Source: Bryobacterales bacterium (GTDB lineage Bacteria > Acidobacteriota > Terriglobia > Bryobacterales > Bryobacteraceae). From it: a DNA stretch of 64,000 bases. The stretch spans positions 310,001 to 374,000 of the forward strand of contig JADKID010000009.1 in assembly GCA_016721425.1 (NCBI GenBank). The letters run 5' to 3'. A model generated the notes under the pieces. That model was given only the letters and a program-made list of their open reading frames with translations. It was not told the origin of the DNA and searched no databases. Positions 1 to 8,353 of the stretch are shown here, in pieces. The position numbers and the translations under genes were made by a program. How positions within the stretch are numbered: position 1 is the stretch's first letter; each line of letters starts with the position of its first letter.

Positions 1-384
1 CTCCAGCGCTTGCCGTGGCTGCCCGCGCTCCAACAACTCCAACGCGCCATCCAACCCCGGCTTACCCGGCGCCTCACTCGGCAGGCGCGTGAGTTGGGAC
101 CGCAACATCTGGATCATCTGATCCGACGCCTCACGCCGGCCCTTTTCAAACGCTGCGAGACCCGTCAATTCGCCCATTAACAAGTAGCCCGCCCGCCCGC
201 CGGATTCCACTTTGGCGCACTGCCCCATCTCGCCGGAGATCGCAAACAGCACTCGCGCCGGAGCCCCACCCTCCAGACGCCCCACCACATCGGCATCCGA
301 GTTGCACGATGCGCGCAAGTCCGCGCCGCCCGCCCGCACCGCGGGCGAATCCGCCATCAGCAGCCAGGCCAGCAACAGCAGCAT
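1..384 (-). CDS. exported SH3-like domain protein (3' end outside window)
   Basis: Partial gene: the reading frame is open to the left edge, with 128 codons visible. The first ~18 residues (MLLLLAWLLMADSPAVRAGG) form a signal peptide. Residues ~22-75 look like a bacterial SH3-type domain (RASCNSDADVVGRLEGG, then a stretch ending GRAGYLLMGELTGL), which usually binds cell-wall or other extracytoplasmic ligands. A charged, probably helical region follows. The ATG at 384 is preceded by AGGAGG with good spacing, so I prefer it to a longer overlapping frame that starts at 418. The next gene runs the opposite way from 445, so this is a divergent pair with only 60 bp between the starts. The function of the missing C-terminal part is unknown. 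Confidence 0.62.
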   Translation of the reverse strand, partial: MLLLLAWLLMADSPAVRAGGADLRASCNSDADVVGRLEGGAPARVLFAISGEMGQCAKVESGGRAGYLLMGELTGLAAFEKGRREASDQMIQMLRSQLTRLPSEAPGKPGLDGALELLERGQPRQALE

Positions 385-444
385 CTGCCCTCCTATCGAC
401 GCCAGCATGCCCGCACATTAGCGCAGTGGTATGTTGAAATCGCT

Positions 445-930
445 ATGAGTATTCTCGCCCGCCCATCCTGGTCTCCTTATGCCGCCGGCGCCGGCATAGG
501 CATCCTGAGCTGGTTCGCCTTCTGGAGCGCCGATCATCCCCTGGGCGTCTCCAGCGTGATGGTGCGCGTCGTCGCAGCCATCGAGCAGGCCGCCGCGCCG
601 GCCCACGTCGCAGCCACCCCCTACCTCTCCAAACTCGCGCCCTTCTTCGATTGGGAGTTTGCGCTGGTAATCGGCCTCGCCGCCGGCGCCTGGCTGAGCG
701 CCCGCCTCAGCCATTCTGCAGAGGATTCTCCAGTCTCCTCAACCCGCCGCTGGCAGGCGATTCTCGGCGGCTTCCTGCTCCTCTTCGGCGCCCGCCTCGC
801 CGGCGGCTGCACCAGCGGCCACGGCATCAGCGGCTCGCTCCAACTCGCCCTCTCCGGCTGGATCTTCTTCGCCTGCATTTTCGCCTCCGGCATGCTGACC
901 GCTCAGGTTCTCAAAAACAGGGAGCTCTAG
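445..930 (+). CDS. YeeE/YedE family transporter, first half
   Basis: A 161-residue membrane protein of the YeeE/YedE (sulfur transport, DUF395) family. Three to four hydrophobic segments are visible, with the family signature RLAGGCTSGHGISGS at about residues 118-132, whose conserved Cys lies in the transport path of the thiosulfate importer TsuA. The family imports thiosulfate or other reduced sulfur compounds through the inner membrane. The next gene, two bases downstream, encodes a second half with its own signature, so the transporter is split over two polypeptides as in many bacteria. The substrate is inferred from the family. A sulfurtransferase or sulfur-oxidation gene might be expected nearby, but none is visible. 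Confidence 0.85.
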   Translation: MSILARPSWSPYAAGAGIGILSWFAFWSADHPLGVSSVMVRVVAAIEQAAAPAHVAATPYLSKLAPFFDWEFALVIGLAAGAWLSARLSHSAEDSPVSSTRRWQAILGGFLLLFGARLAGGCTSGHGISGSLQLALSGWIFFACIFASGMLTAQVLKNREL

Positions 931-932
931 AA

Positions 933-1475
933 ATGTTTGAAACGCTACCGCGCATTCTCCTCGGCCTCCTCACCGGATTCCTCTTCGGCTTTCTTCTCCA
1001 AAAGGGCCGCGTTTCCGATCGCCGCGTCATCGTCGGCCAGTTTCTGCTCCGTGATTTCACCGTGATGAAGGTGATGCTCACCGCTATCATAGTCGGCGGC
1101 GCCGGAGTCTATGCGATGCACGCCGCCGGCCTCACCAAGCTCTTCGTCAAGCCCGCCCAACTCGTGGCAGTCCCCGTGGGCGGCCTCATCTTCGGCGTGG
1201 GCATGGTCTTGCTTGGCTACTGCCCCGGCACCGCGGTGGCGGCCGCAGGCGAAGGCAAACGCGACGCCTGGTTCGGGCTGGCCGGCATGATCGCCGCCGC
1301 TGCCGTTTACGCCGAGTTCGCCGGCCTCTTCGCCTCCACCGTGCAGAAGTGGTCCAACCTGGGTCCGGTTACGTTGCCTGAGCTAACCGGGGTGCCCGTC
1401 TGGGCCTGGTTCGCCGCCCTCGCCATCGCCGCCGCCCTGTTCTTCCGTTGGCTGGAAAGCCGCGCTCGGCTATAG
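933..1475 (+). CDS. YeeE/YedE family transporter, second half
   Basis: A 180-residue membrane protein with about five hydrophobic segments. It carries the second YeeE/YedE-type signature GVGMVLLGYCPGTAVAAAGEG at about residues 89-109, with the conserved Cys. It presumably pairs with the preceding 161-residue protein to form one transporter for a reduced sulfur species. The ATG is two bases after the upstream stop, and GGGAGCTC just before it can serve as ribosome binding site, so the two genes should be co-translated. A longer in-frame start at 651 would lie inside the previous gene and encodes an Arg/Pro-rich artefact, so I rejected it. The DinB-like gene follows eight bases later. Confidence 0.85.
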   Translation: MFETLPRILLGLLTGFLFGFLLQKGRVSDRRVIVGQFLLRDFTVMKVMLTAIIVGGAGVYAMHAAGLTKLFVKPAQLVAVPVGGLIFGVGMVLLGYCPGTAVAAAGEGKRDAWFGLAGMIAAAAVYAEFAGLFASTVQKWSNLGPVTLPELTGVPVWAWFAALAIAAALFFRWLESRARL

Positions 1476-1483
1476 TAGTCCCC

Positions 1484-2038
1484 ATGCGCCACATTCTGCC
1501 CTGCCTCCTCTTCCTTGCCGCCACCGTCAGCGCGCAAGCCCCGGGTGCCCCTTCCATCGCCAAAATCTACGACAACCAGCTCTCCACCATTGAGAGCGAA
1601 CTGGTCCCGTTGATTGAGGCCATGCCAGCCGATAGGCTCGCTTTCGCGCCAACTCAGGGCGAGTTTAAGGGCGCGCGCACATTCGCCCAACAGGCCACCC
1701 ACATCGCCGCCGTCGTCTACGCTGTTTCCGCCGCCACCCTGGGCGAGAAAAACCCCACGGATATGGGCGCCAATGAGAATGGCCCTGCCTCCCTGAAGTC
1801 TAAAGAGGACGTCGTGAAATATGTCAAGGCAGCCTTCGCCTACGGCCACAAAGCGATGCTCAGCCTCACCGCTGCGAACCTCACCGATCAGATGCCATCG
1901 CCGTTCGGCTCTGGCAAGATGCCCCGCGCCTCGGCAGCCTCGGTTGCCGTGTGGCACTCCTTTGACCACTACGGCCAGATGGCCATCTACGCCCGTATGA
2001 ACGGCATCATCCCGCCGGCGAGCCGTCCAAGAAAGTAG
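1484..2038 (+). CDS. exported DinB-like protein
   Basis: A 184-residue protein with an N-terminal signal peptide (MRHILPCLLFLAATVSAQ). The rest is a four-helix DinB/YfiT-like fold. A His in the segment FAQQATHIAAVV and the C-terminal HSFDHYGQ motif supply the usual His metal ligands. DinB-superfamily proteins are metal-binding; many are thiol-dependent transferases or have no known function. The ATG at 1484 gives a clean signal peptide; a start at 1448 would add 12 residues overlapping the upstream gene. It lies in a tight plus-strand run between the sulfur transporter and the dehydrogenase (6 bp to the next start). The family call is firm; the role is unknown. Confidence 0.8.
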   Translation: MRHILPCLLFLAATVSAQAPGAPSIAKIYDNQLSTIESELVPLIEAMPADRLAFAPTQGEFKGARTFAQQATHIAAVVYAVSAATLGEKNPTDMGANENGPASLKSKEDVVKYVKAAFAYGHKAMLSLTAANLTDQMPSPFGSGKMPRASAASVAVWHSFDHYGQMAIYARMNGIIPPASRPRK

Positions 2039-2044
2039 TTCCCC

Positions 2045-3040
2045 ATGTCAACTAAACTCCGTTGGGGCGTCCTCGGCGTGGCCAAGATAGCCACCACCAA
2101 GGTCATCCCGGCCATGCAGCGCGGCGCCCGTACCACGGTGGCGGCCATCGCCTCGCGAGACGCCACGCGCGCGGCCCAATGCGCGCTCTCGCTGGGCATC
2201 CCCAGGCACTACGGCTCCTACGAGGCGCTGCTGGCTGATCCGGAGATCGACATCATCTACAACCCGCTGCCCAACCACCTCCATGTGCCCTGGTCCATCA
2301 AGGCCATGGAGGCAGGCAAGCACGTCCTCTGCGAGAAACCCCTCGGCCTCTCCACGGCCGAGATCCGCACTCTCATCGACGTCCGCAACCGCACCGGCCG
2401 CAAGGCCGGCGAGGCATTCATGGTTGCCGTCCACCCCCAGTGGCTCCGCGCCCGAGCCGCCATCCGCTCCGGGGATATTGGAGACCTACGAGTTGTGACC
2501 GGCTGGTTCAGCTACTCCAACCGCAATCCTCAGAACGTGCGGAATGTCCCGGAGTACGGGGGCGGCGGCCTGATGGACATCGGCTGCTACCCCATCTTTA
2601 TCGCCCGCTATCTCTTTGGGCAAGAGCCGACGCGCGCCTGCGGCACACTCGAACTCGACCCCGATTTCCACATAGACCGCCTCACCTCCGCCATCCTCGA
2701 GTTTCCCGCCGGCCAAGCCATCTTTACCTGCTCCACGCAGCTCGTTGGCGCCCAGCGCATCGTCGCCTTTGGCACCCAGGGCCAGATCGAGATCGAAATA
2801 CCCTTCAACGCACCGCCCGACGCCCCCACTCGGATCTGGATCAACGGCAACGAGGAAGCACTCCCCATCTGCGACCAATACACCATCCAGGGCGATCTAT
2901 TCTCTGAAGCCGCCGAGGGCCGCATTCCCGTCCCCGTCCCGATCGATGACTCTCTCCACACTATGGCCGCCATCGAGGCCATCGCCCTGTCCAGCCACTC
3001 CGGACGCTGGGAGACCGTGAGCGCCGGTAGCTGCGCGTAG
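2045..3040 (+). CDS. Gfo/Idh/MocA family oxidoreductase
   Basis: A 331-residue NAD(P)-dependent dehydrogenase. The N-terminal Rossmann fold has the dinucleotide loop WGVLGVAKIA (residues 7-16), where the usual GxGxxA/G is degenerate because Val and Ala replace Gly. The EKP motif (97-99) contributes the catalytic Lys, and GGGGLMDIGCYPI (about 175-187) belongs to the C-terminal substrate domain. No signal peptide is present, so it is cytosolic, unlike the Tat-type homologue at 28806-29996. Substrates in this family are sugars, inositols and related polyols, and nothing here fixes which. It ends the plus-strand run that began at 445, and a 172-bp gap follows. Confidence 0.9.
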   Translation: MSTKLRWGVLGVAKIATTKVIPAMQRGARTTVAAIASRDATRAAQCALSLGIPRHYGSYEALLADPEIDIIYNPLPNHLHVPWSIKAMEAGKHVLCEKPLGLSTAEIRTLIDVRNRTGRKAGEAFMVAVHPQWLRARAAIRSGDIGDLRVVTGWFSYSNRNPQNVRNVPEYGGGGLMDIGCYPIFIARYLFGQEPTRACGTLELDPDFHIDRLTSAILEFPAGQAIFTCSTQLVGAQRIVAFGTQGQIEIEIPFNAPPDAPTRIWINGNEEALPICDQYTIQGDLFSEAAEGRIPVPVPIDDSLHTMAAIEAIALSSHSGRWETVSAGSCA

Positions 3041-3212
3041 TTTCACCGGCAAACCGGGCGCCCTCGAAGCAGGCCGACGGCCAACTCGCGGACCGGCCCA
3101 GCGTTCCGTACACCTCAGGCAATACTACGGACTACTACTTTTTGCGCCGGTCTTACCACTGTGGACTAGGAGTATAGTAATGGACGATCAGATCCTGTTG
3201 GAGTAATCCATC
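3041..3212. other. intergenic leader of the PAS-kinase gene
   Basis: A 172-bp non-coding stretch. A TATAGT box at 3173-3178 could be a -10 element for the kinase gene, though no convincing -35 is present. A nine-codon mini-ORF (3180-3206, ATG to TAA) ends within the GGAG that serves as ribosome binding site for the GTG start at 3213. No strong terminator hairpin is seen after the dehydrogenase. Confidence 0.3.
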
Positions 3213-4952
3213 GTGACGCATCGCCGAATGCATCCGAGGCTTGGGACTCAGCTCATCGCCGGGTTTGCGGCTCTCGCCGCCATCATTCTGTCTTCCGGGT
3301 GGCTCTATTATCGCAATGAACGGCAATCGGCTCATGAGCAGGCGCGCAGGCATTTAGCGGCGCTCGCCGACTCCAAATCCGCCCAAATCGCGCATTGGCT
3401 TGCCGAGCGCCACGGCGATGCCAAACTGGCGAAATCCAATACACAGCTGATGCCGGTTCTCCGCCAGGTCACCAGGGGCGCCGCCGCCGGGCCGGGCATC
3501 GCGAGCGCACAGGCTTGGCTGGATGGGTTCATCGCGGCATACCAGTACGAAGCAGCGACGGTTTTTGATACAACCGGCGCGCCCCGTGCTTCAGCCGGAC
3601 GAATCGCGCCCACGCCGGTGCTGCTCCGGTCTTTCCTCGACGAAGTTCTCCGTTCGCCGGAATCCGTCCTTCAGGACCTTCACACCCGTACTTCCGGCAG
3701 CATTCGCTTTGGCATCGCGGTCGCGTTGCGGGAAAGGCCCGGAGACCCACCCTTTGGAGTCCTCCTCCTGGAAATTGACCCCGCAAAATTCCTATTCCCC
3801 GCCATCCGCTCCTGGCCGGTCGAGAGCGCCACGGGCGAGGCCGTCCTGGTCCGGCGCGAGGGAACCGATGCCCTGGTGCTCAACAATACCCGGCATCAGG
3901 ATGATGCAGCCCTCCGGGTGCGAATCCATCTTCAGGACGCTGCCGCCCCGTCGGTTCAGGCAACTCCCGGATATGGAGCAACACAGTCCGGAACAGACTA
4001 TCGAGGCGTGCCTGTTTTCGCCGTCACACGCCGCATCCCCGGTTCTCCCTGGTCGCTTGTCGCCAAGATCGACGAAAGCGAAGTGGAGCAACCCCTACGC
4101 GACGAGGCTACGCTGTTGGCGATTTCCCTCGCGTCCTTTCTGGCGGCCTCAGCCCTGCTCGCCACCCTCCTCTGGCGTCAACGCTACGCCAGCCTGCTTC
4201 AACGCCGCCATCTGGCTGAAATCGAAAGACTGAGGATGCGGAATTCCTACGAGAATCTGAGCCGGTACGCCAACGACATCATCCTCGTAAGCGACGAGAA
4301 TCTCAACCTCCTCGACGTGAACGAGAAGGCCTGCTCAGTCTACGGCTACGACCGGGAAACCCTCCTCCAGTTGAGCGCCCGTGAACTGCGGGCTCCAGAC
4401 TGTGTTGCCGATATCGAAGAACGCGTCAACGTCCTGCGAGATCAAAACGGCGCCATTTACGCAACCAAGCACCGCCGCTGCGATGGCTCCACTTTCCCGG
4501 TCGAGGTCAGTTCACGCAGCTTTCGGATCGACGGGACGCTCTACTTTCAGGCGATCATTCGGGACATCTCCGAGCGGGAGCAGTTTGAAAGGCAGCTTCG
4601 CGAGACCAACGAGCAACTTCGCACATTCATCGATTCAGCGCCGGTTGGCATCGCGGCTCTCGATGCCGGCGGCATCATTACGCATTGGAATCCGGCCGCC
4701 GAGCGGATCTCTGGATATCCTGCCTCCCAGGTGATCGGGCATCACCATCGCGAGAGCCCCGGCTTCTTGAGTACTCTCCACCTTGGCCACCCGAACAGGA
4801 TCGGAGACCTAACCCGGACCCGCGCCGACGGCGCCGCCATCGTACTGTCCATCTCCTCCGCTCCCCTCCCAGGAAGACGGCTGCCCAGCGGGCGACATCC
4901 TAATGTTCACCGATGTCACCGATCAGCGCGCGGCATTGACCGCCCTCCGTGA
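3213..4952 (+). CDS. PAS sensor histidine kinase, N-terminal part (split by frameshift)
   Basis: The 579-residue frame encodes the sensory half of a hybrid histidine kinase. A first membrane helix (about 12-32), a ~265-residue extracytoplasmic region resembling a Cache-type sensor, a second helix (301-321), and PAS domains at about 345-455 and 468 onward are visible. The GTG start has GGAG upstream. After residue ~554 the protein stops looking like a PAS domain and becomes an Arg/His/Pro-rich tail to the stop at 4952. The overlapping next frame continues the PAS sequence (EDGCPAGDIL, then FTDVTDQR) from 4873. The two frames were almost certainly one gene of about 1,680 codons, separated by one extra base or two missing bases near 4872. 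As read, this product has no kinase domain. Confidence 0.8.
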   Translation: MTHRRMHPRLGTQLIAGFAALAAIILSSGWLYYRNERQSAHEQARRHLAALADSKSAQIAHWLAERHGDAKLAKSNTQLMPVLRQVTRGAAAGPGIASAQAWLDGFIAAYQYEAATVFDTTGAPRASAGRIAPTPVLLRSFLDEVLRSPESVLQDLHTRTSGSIRFGIAVALRERPGDPPFGVLLLEIDPAKFLFPAIRSWPVESATGEAVLVRREGTDALVLNNTRHQDDAALRVRIHLQDAAAPSVQATPGYGATQSGTDYRGVPVFAVTRRIPGSPWSLVAKIDESEVEQPLRDEATLLAISLASFLAASALLATLLWRQRYASLLQRRHLAEIERLRMRNSYENLSRYANDIILVSDENLNLLDVNEKACSVYGYDRETLLQLSARELRAPDCVADIEERVNVLRDQNGAIYATKHRRCDGSTFPVEVSSRSFRIDGTLYFQAIIRDISEREQFERQLRETNEQLRTFIDSAPVGIAALDAGGIITHWNPAAERISGYPASQVIGHHHRESPGFLSTLHLGHPNRIGDLTRTRADGAAIVLSISSAPLPGRRLPSGRHPNVHRCHRSARGIDRPP

Positions 4953-7900
4953 ACGCGACCGCCACCTCCAAGGTCTCTTCTCAGCCGCGCCGATGGCCAT
5001 CATCAGCCTGGATGGCAAAAGCAACGTCATCACATGGAACAAGGGCGCGGAGACGCTGTTCGGCTGGGCCGCCGAGGAGATCGTGGGGCATCCACTCCCG
5101 GTGATTCCTGATGAACAGAGGGGCACGTTCGACGATGCCCGGCACCGAATGCGGGCAGGAGAAGTGGTCCGCAACATGGAATCCCGCCGCATTCGCAAGG
5201 ATGGCTCGATCTTCGAGTCCTCATCGAACGCCGCGGGTGTCTTTGACGATCAGGGCGAACTGACAGGTCATATTGTCTTCGTTGAGGACATCACGGCGCG
5301 CAAACTCGCCGAAGAGGCGCTCACTGCATCCGAAGCGAAGTTCCGAAGCCTCTTCGAGGTGGCCGGCGATGCCATCGTGATCCACGATCCGCAGGGCTCG
5401 ATCCTGGAATTGAATCAGGCCGCCTGCGCCTTGATGGGCGCAACTCGCAAGGAACTCGTTGGCCGCACCCCTCCGTATCTCGCAGCAGCTTCCGCCAACT
5501 CCGGAGACCAGAACTTCTTCGAATCCCTCCACCGCCACTCCGACGGCAGCCTGACCGCCATCGAGGTCAACACCCGCCAGTTTATATTTGGCGGGCGCGC
5601 CGCCGCCCTCAGTCTCATCCGGGACGTATCCGCCCGCAAGCAGACAGAGGAGGAACTCCGCCAGGCGAACGAGTCTCTGCGAACCATTATTCAGACCTCT
5701 CCGGCAGCAATCGTCTCCCGGGATACCGCCGCCCGCGTCCTCACCTGGAACCGCGGCGCGGAACTCCTATTCGGTTACACCGCCGACGAGGCCATCGGAA
5801 CAACTCTCCCCTTCCTTGAAGGCCAGGAGCAGGAGTTGCTCCAAGCCATCCTGGGCCGAATTGGCGCAGGCGACTCGCTCTCGGGCTTCGAACACCAAAC
5901 GAAGCACCGCGACGGGCGCGCCCTCCAGATCAGCATCTCCACAGCCCCCTTCCACGACCCGGACGGCAACATCGCCGGCGAGATTGCCATCGTGCTGGAT
6001 GTCAGCCCCAGAAACCAGGCCCTCGCCACTCTCCGGGAGAGTGAAACTCGTTTCCGCGCTGTGTTCGAGCAGCCTGCCGCCGGCATGGCGCTCTGCAATT
6101 TCGAGGGGCTGCTGGTCCACTTTAACGATCGATTCTGCCAGATTACCGGCTACACCCGGGACGAACTTCTCGGAAAGCTAGTCATGGACATCACGCACCC
6201 CGACGACCGGCCGGTTGAGGCCGAACTGGCCGAGAGCTTGCTTCGTGAGGAAGTCAGCACTTACTCCTTCGAGAAGCGGTATGTCCGGCCAGACGGCTCC
6301 ACGGTCTGGGTCAATCTCACCGCGTCGCTCATGCGGGATCCCGACGGAAATCCCACTGAAGTGTTTGGGGTGGTCGAAGACATCAGCGCCCGAAAAGAGG
6401 CCGAGAGCGGCCAGAAGCTCCTCACCGATACCATCTCCGCCAGCCATGATGAGATCTATCTCTTCGACGCCGAGACACTGCGCTTCCGCTTCGTCAATCA
6501 AGGCGGCCTGAGCAATCTCGGTTACACCTTTGAGCAGATGGCGCGGTTCACCCCCCTGGATATCACGGCCTCCTACACACCAGAGTCTTTGCGCGCGATG
6601 CTCCAACCTCTGCTCAATGGCGAACTACCGTTGCTGGTGATAGAAACCGTTCACGTGCGCGCCGATGGCACTACCTACCCCGTGGAAGTGCACCTGCAGG
6701 TCTTTTCCCGCGACGGTGACCGGGTTTTCCTCGCAGTGATCCAGGACACTACCGCCCGCAGGCACACAGAGCAGGTCCTGCGCGAAAGCGAGGCCCGTTT
6801 CCGCCAGGTTGTCGAGTGTGCCCCTGAGGCCATTTTTGTAGTCACCGCCTTCAAGTTCCGATATCTGAACCCCAATGCGATCCGGCTCTTTGGCGCCTCC
6901 TCAGAACAGGACCTCATCGGTAGCCCGGTGTTCGATCGGATCCATCCCGACTGGCGCGCCACCGTCGCCGAGCGATTGCACGCTATCTTCACCCAGGGTG
7001 CCGCCGCGCCACCCCTGGAAGAGGTGTACGTGCGCCTGGACGGCTCCGCCTTCGATGTCGAAGTCGCCAAAGTCCCCTTTAACTATGAGGGCCAACCCGC
7101 CGCCCTCATCTTCTTCCGCGATATCTCCGAGCGCAAGCGTCAGCAACAGGAAAACCAACGCCTGGAGGAGATGCTCCGCCAGGCTCAGAAGATGGAGAGC
7201 ATCGGCCGTCTCGCCGGTGGCGTCGCCCACGACTTCAACAATCACCTTACCGTGATCAACGGATTCTCCGAACTGGTCCTGGACCAGATCGGTCACGATA
7301 GCCCCCTCCACCAGCCAGTGAGTGAGATCCGGAAATCGGGTGAACGCGCTGCGGCCATTACGCGCCAGCTTCTGGCCTTCAGCCGCAAGCAGATCCTCGA
7401 CCCCCAGTCCATGAATCTCAATGCACTCATTCGGGATCTCAGCAATATGCTCAGGCGCCTGCTCGGCGAAGACATCGCTTTCCGCATTCACCTCGAGCCC
7501 GGACTCGGCGCCATCGTCGCGGACTCCTCGCAAATGAGTCAGATTCTGATGAATCTTTGCGTCAACGCTCGTGATGCCATGCCGCACGGGGGAAGCCTCA
7601 CCATCACCACCTCCGCAGGGCTCACGGCTGCCGGTAGACCTGCTGTCAACCTCTCCATCTCGGATTCCGGCGGCGGCATAGACGAAGCGACGCTCCCCAG
7701 GATCTTTGAGCCGTTCTTCACCACGAAGGATCCCGGAGTCGGCACGGGCCTGGGGTTGGCCACCGTTCACGGCATCGTGGAGCAATCCGGCGGCGCCATT
7801 CGCGTGGAAAGCGTGGTCGGCGCGGGCACAACTTTCTACCTGACGTTCCCGGCCATTGCCATCACCCCCACGCCTGCCTCACCGGACGCCTCCGCCCCGG

Positions 7901-8280
7901 CTCGCGGAACGGAGACAATCCTGCTGGTGGAGGATCAGTTCGAAGTCCGGCTCCTCGCCCGCGCGCTCCTCATCCGGCAGGGGTACCACGTCCTCGAAGC
8001 CGCTAGCGGCGAGGAGGCTCTCGCTCTGGCCGCATCCTGCCAGGACCGTATCTCACTGCTGGTCACCGACGTCATCATGCCAGGCTGCACCGGGCCCGAA
8101 CTTGCACGCCGCTTTTCCGAAACCCGTCCCGGCATCCCCATTCTCTTCATGTCGGGCTACGATGCCGGCTCACTCGCTCCCGACGCCGCCCATATCGCCA
8201 AACCGTTTACCCCCAACGCGTTCGTGAACAGGATCCGCCAACTGATTGACGCCGCTCCCCCTCAAGTCAATGGCCGCTGA
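4903..8280 (+). CDS. PAS hybrid histidine kinase/response regulator, C-terminal part
   Basis: A frame of 1,125 residues without membrane segments. Six PAS domains lie in series at about 20-133, 143-247, 257-372, 383-498, 505-622 and 631-745. Next come the HisKA dimerisation domain with phospho-acceptor His776 ([12 protein letters not shown]), the HATPase domain with N box ([10 protein letters not shown]), G1 DSGGG and G2 GTGLGL, and a receiver domain with phospho-acceptor Asp1056 and Lys1100. The ATG at 4903 lacks a clear ribosome binding site and falls in the C-terminal strand of a PAS domain, so it is probably not a natural start. This is the downstream part of the gene at 3213, separated from it by a frameshift. 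Signals are probably passed by phosphorelay, and no partner regulator is nearby. Confidence 0.88.
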   Translation: MFTDVTDQRAALTALRERDRHLQGLFSAAPMAIISLDGKSNVITWNKGAETLFGWAAEEIVGHPLPVIPDEQRGTFDDARHRMRAGEVVRNMESRRIRKDGSIFESSSNAAGVFDDQGELTGHIVFVEDITARKLAEEALTASEAKFRSLFEVAGDAIVIHDPQGSILELNQAACALMGATRKELVGRTPPYLAAASANSGDQNFFESLHRHSDGSLTAIEVNTRQFIFGGRAAALSLIRDVSARKQTEEELRQANESLRTIIQTSPAAIVSRDTAARVLTWNRGAELLFGYTADEAIGTTLPFLEGQEQELLQAILGRIGAGDSLSGFEHQTKHRDGRALQISISTAPFHDPDGNIAGEIAIVLDVSPRNQALATLRESETRFRAVFEQPAAGMALCNFEGLLVHFNDRFCQITGYTRDELLGKLVMDITHPDDRPVEAELAESLLREEVSTYSFEKRYVRPDGSTVWVNLTASLMRDPDGNPTEVFGVVEDISARKEAESGQKLLTDTISASHDEIYLFDAETLRFRFVNQGGLSNLGYTFEQMARFTPLDITASYTPESLRAMLQPLLNGELPLLVIETVHVRADGTTYPVEVHLQVFSRDGDRVFLAVIQDTTARRHTEQVLRESEARFRQVVECAPEAIFVVTAFKFRYLNPNAIRLFGASSEQDLIGSPVFDRIHPDWRATVAERLHAIFTQGAAAPPLEEVYVRLDGSAFDVEVAKVPFNYEGQPAALIFFRDISERKRQQQENQRLEEMLRQAQKMESIGRLAGGVAHDFNNHLTVINGFSELVLDQIGHDSPLHQPVSEIRKSGERAAAITRQLLAFSRKQILDPQSMNLNALIRDLSNMLRRLLGEDIAFRIHLEPGLGAIVADSSQMSQILMNLCVNARDAMPHGGSLTITTSAGLTAAGRPAVNLSISDSGGGIDEATLPRIFEPFFTTKDPGVGTGLGLATVHGIVEQSGGAIRVESVVGAGTTFYLTFPAIAITPTPASPDASAPARGTETILLVEDQFEVRLLARALLIRQGYHVLEAASGEEALALAASCQDRISLLVTDVIMPGCTGPELARRFSETRPGIPILFMSGYDAGSLAPDAAHIAKPFTPNAFVNRIRQLIDAAPPQVNGR

Positions 8281-8353
8281 GCGGGATCCGATCCTGGGCA
8301 GTGCGTAACTTTCGCTACTCTGGGATCATCTCTACTTTGCAGGAGTCCTCCTC

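Noticed and set aside
146..418. Minus-strand frame MCGHAGVDRRADAAV (90 residues)
   Set aside because: Out of frame with the SH3-like gene at 1-384, which has a signal peptide and AGGAGG; the 90-residue frame is a low-complexity shadow.
4860..4905. Programmed ribosomal frameshift in the kinase gene
   Set aside because: No clear slippery heptamer plus pseudoknot or stop-codon context is visible; an indel is the simpler reading.
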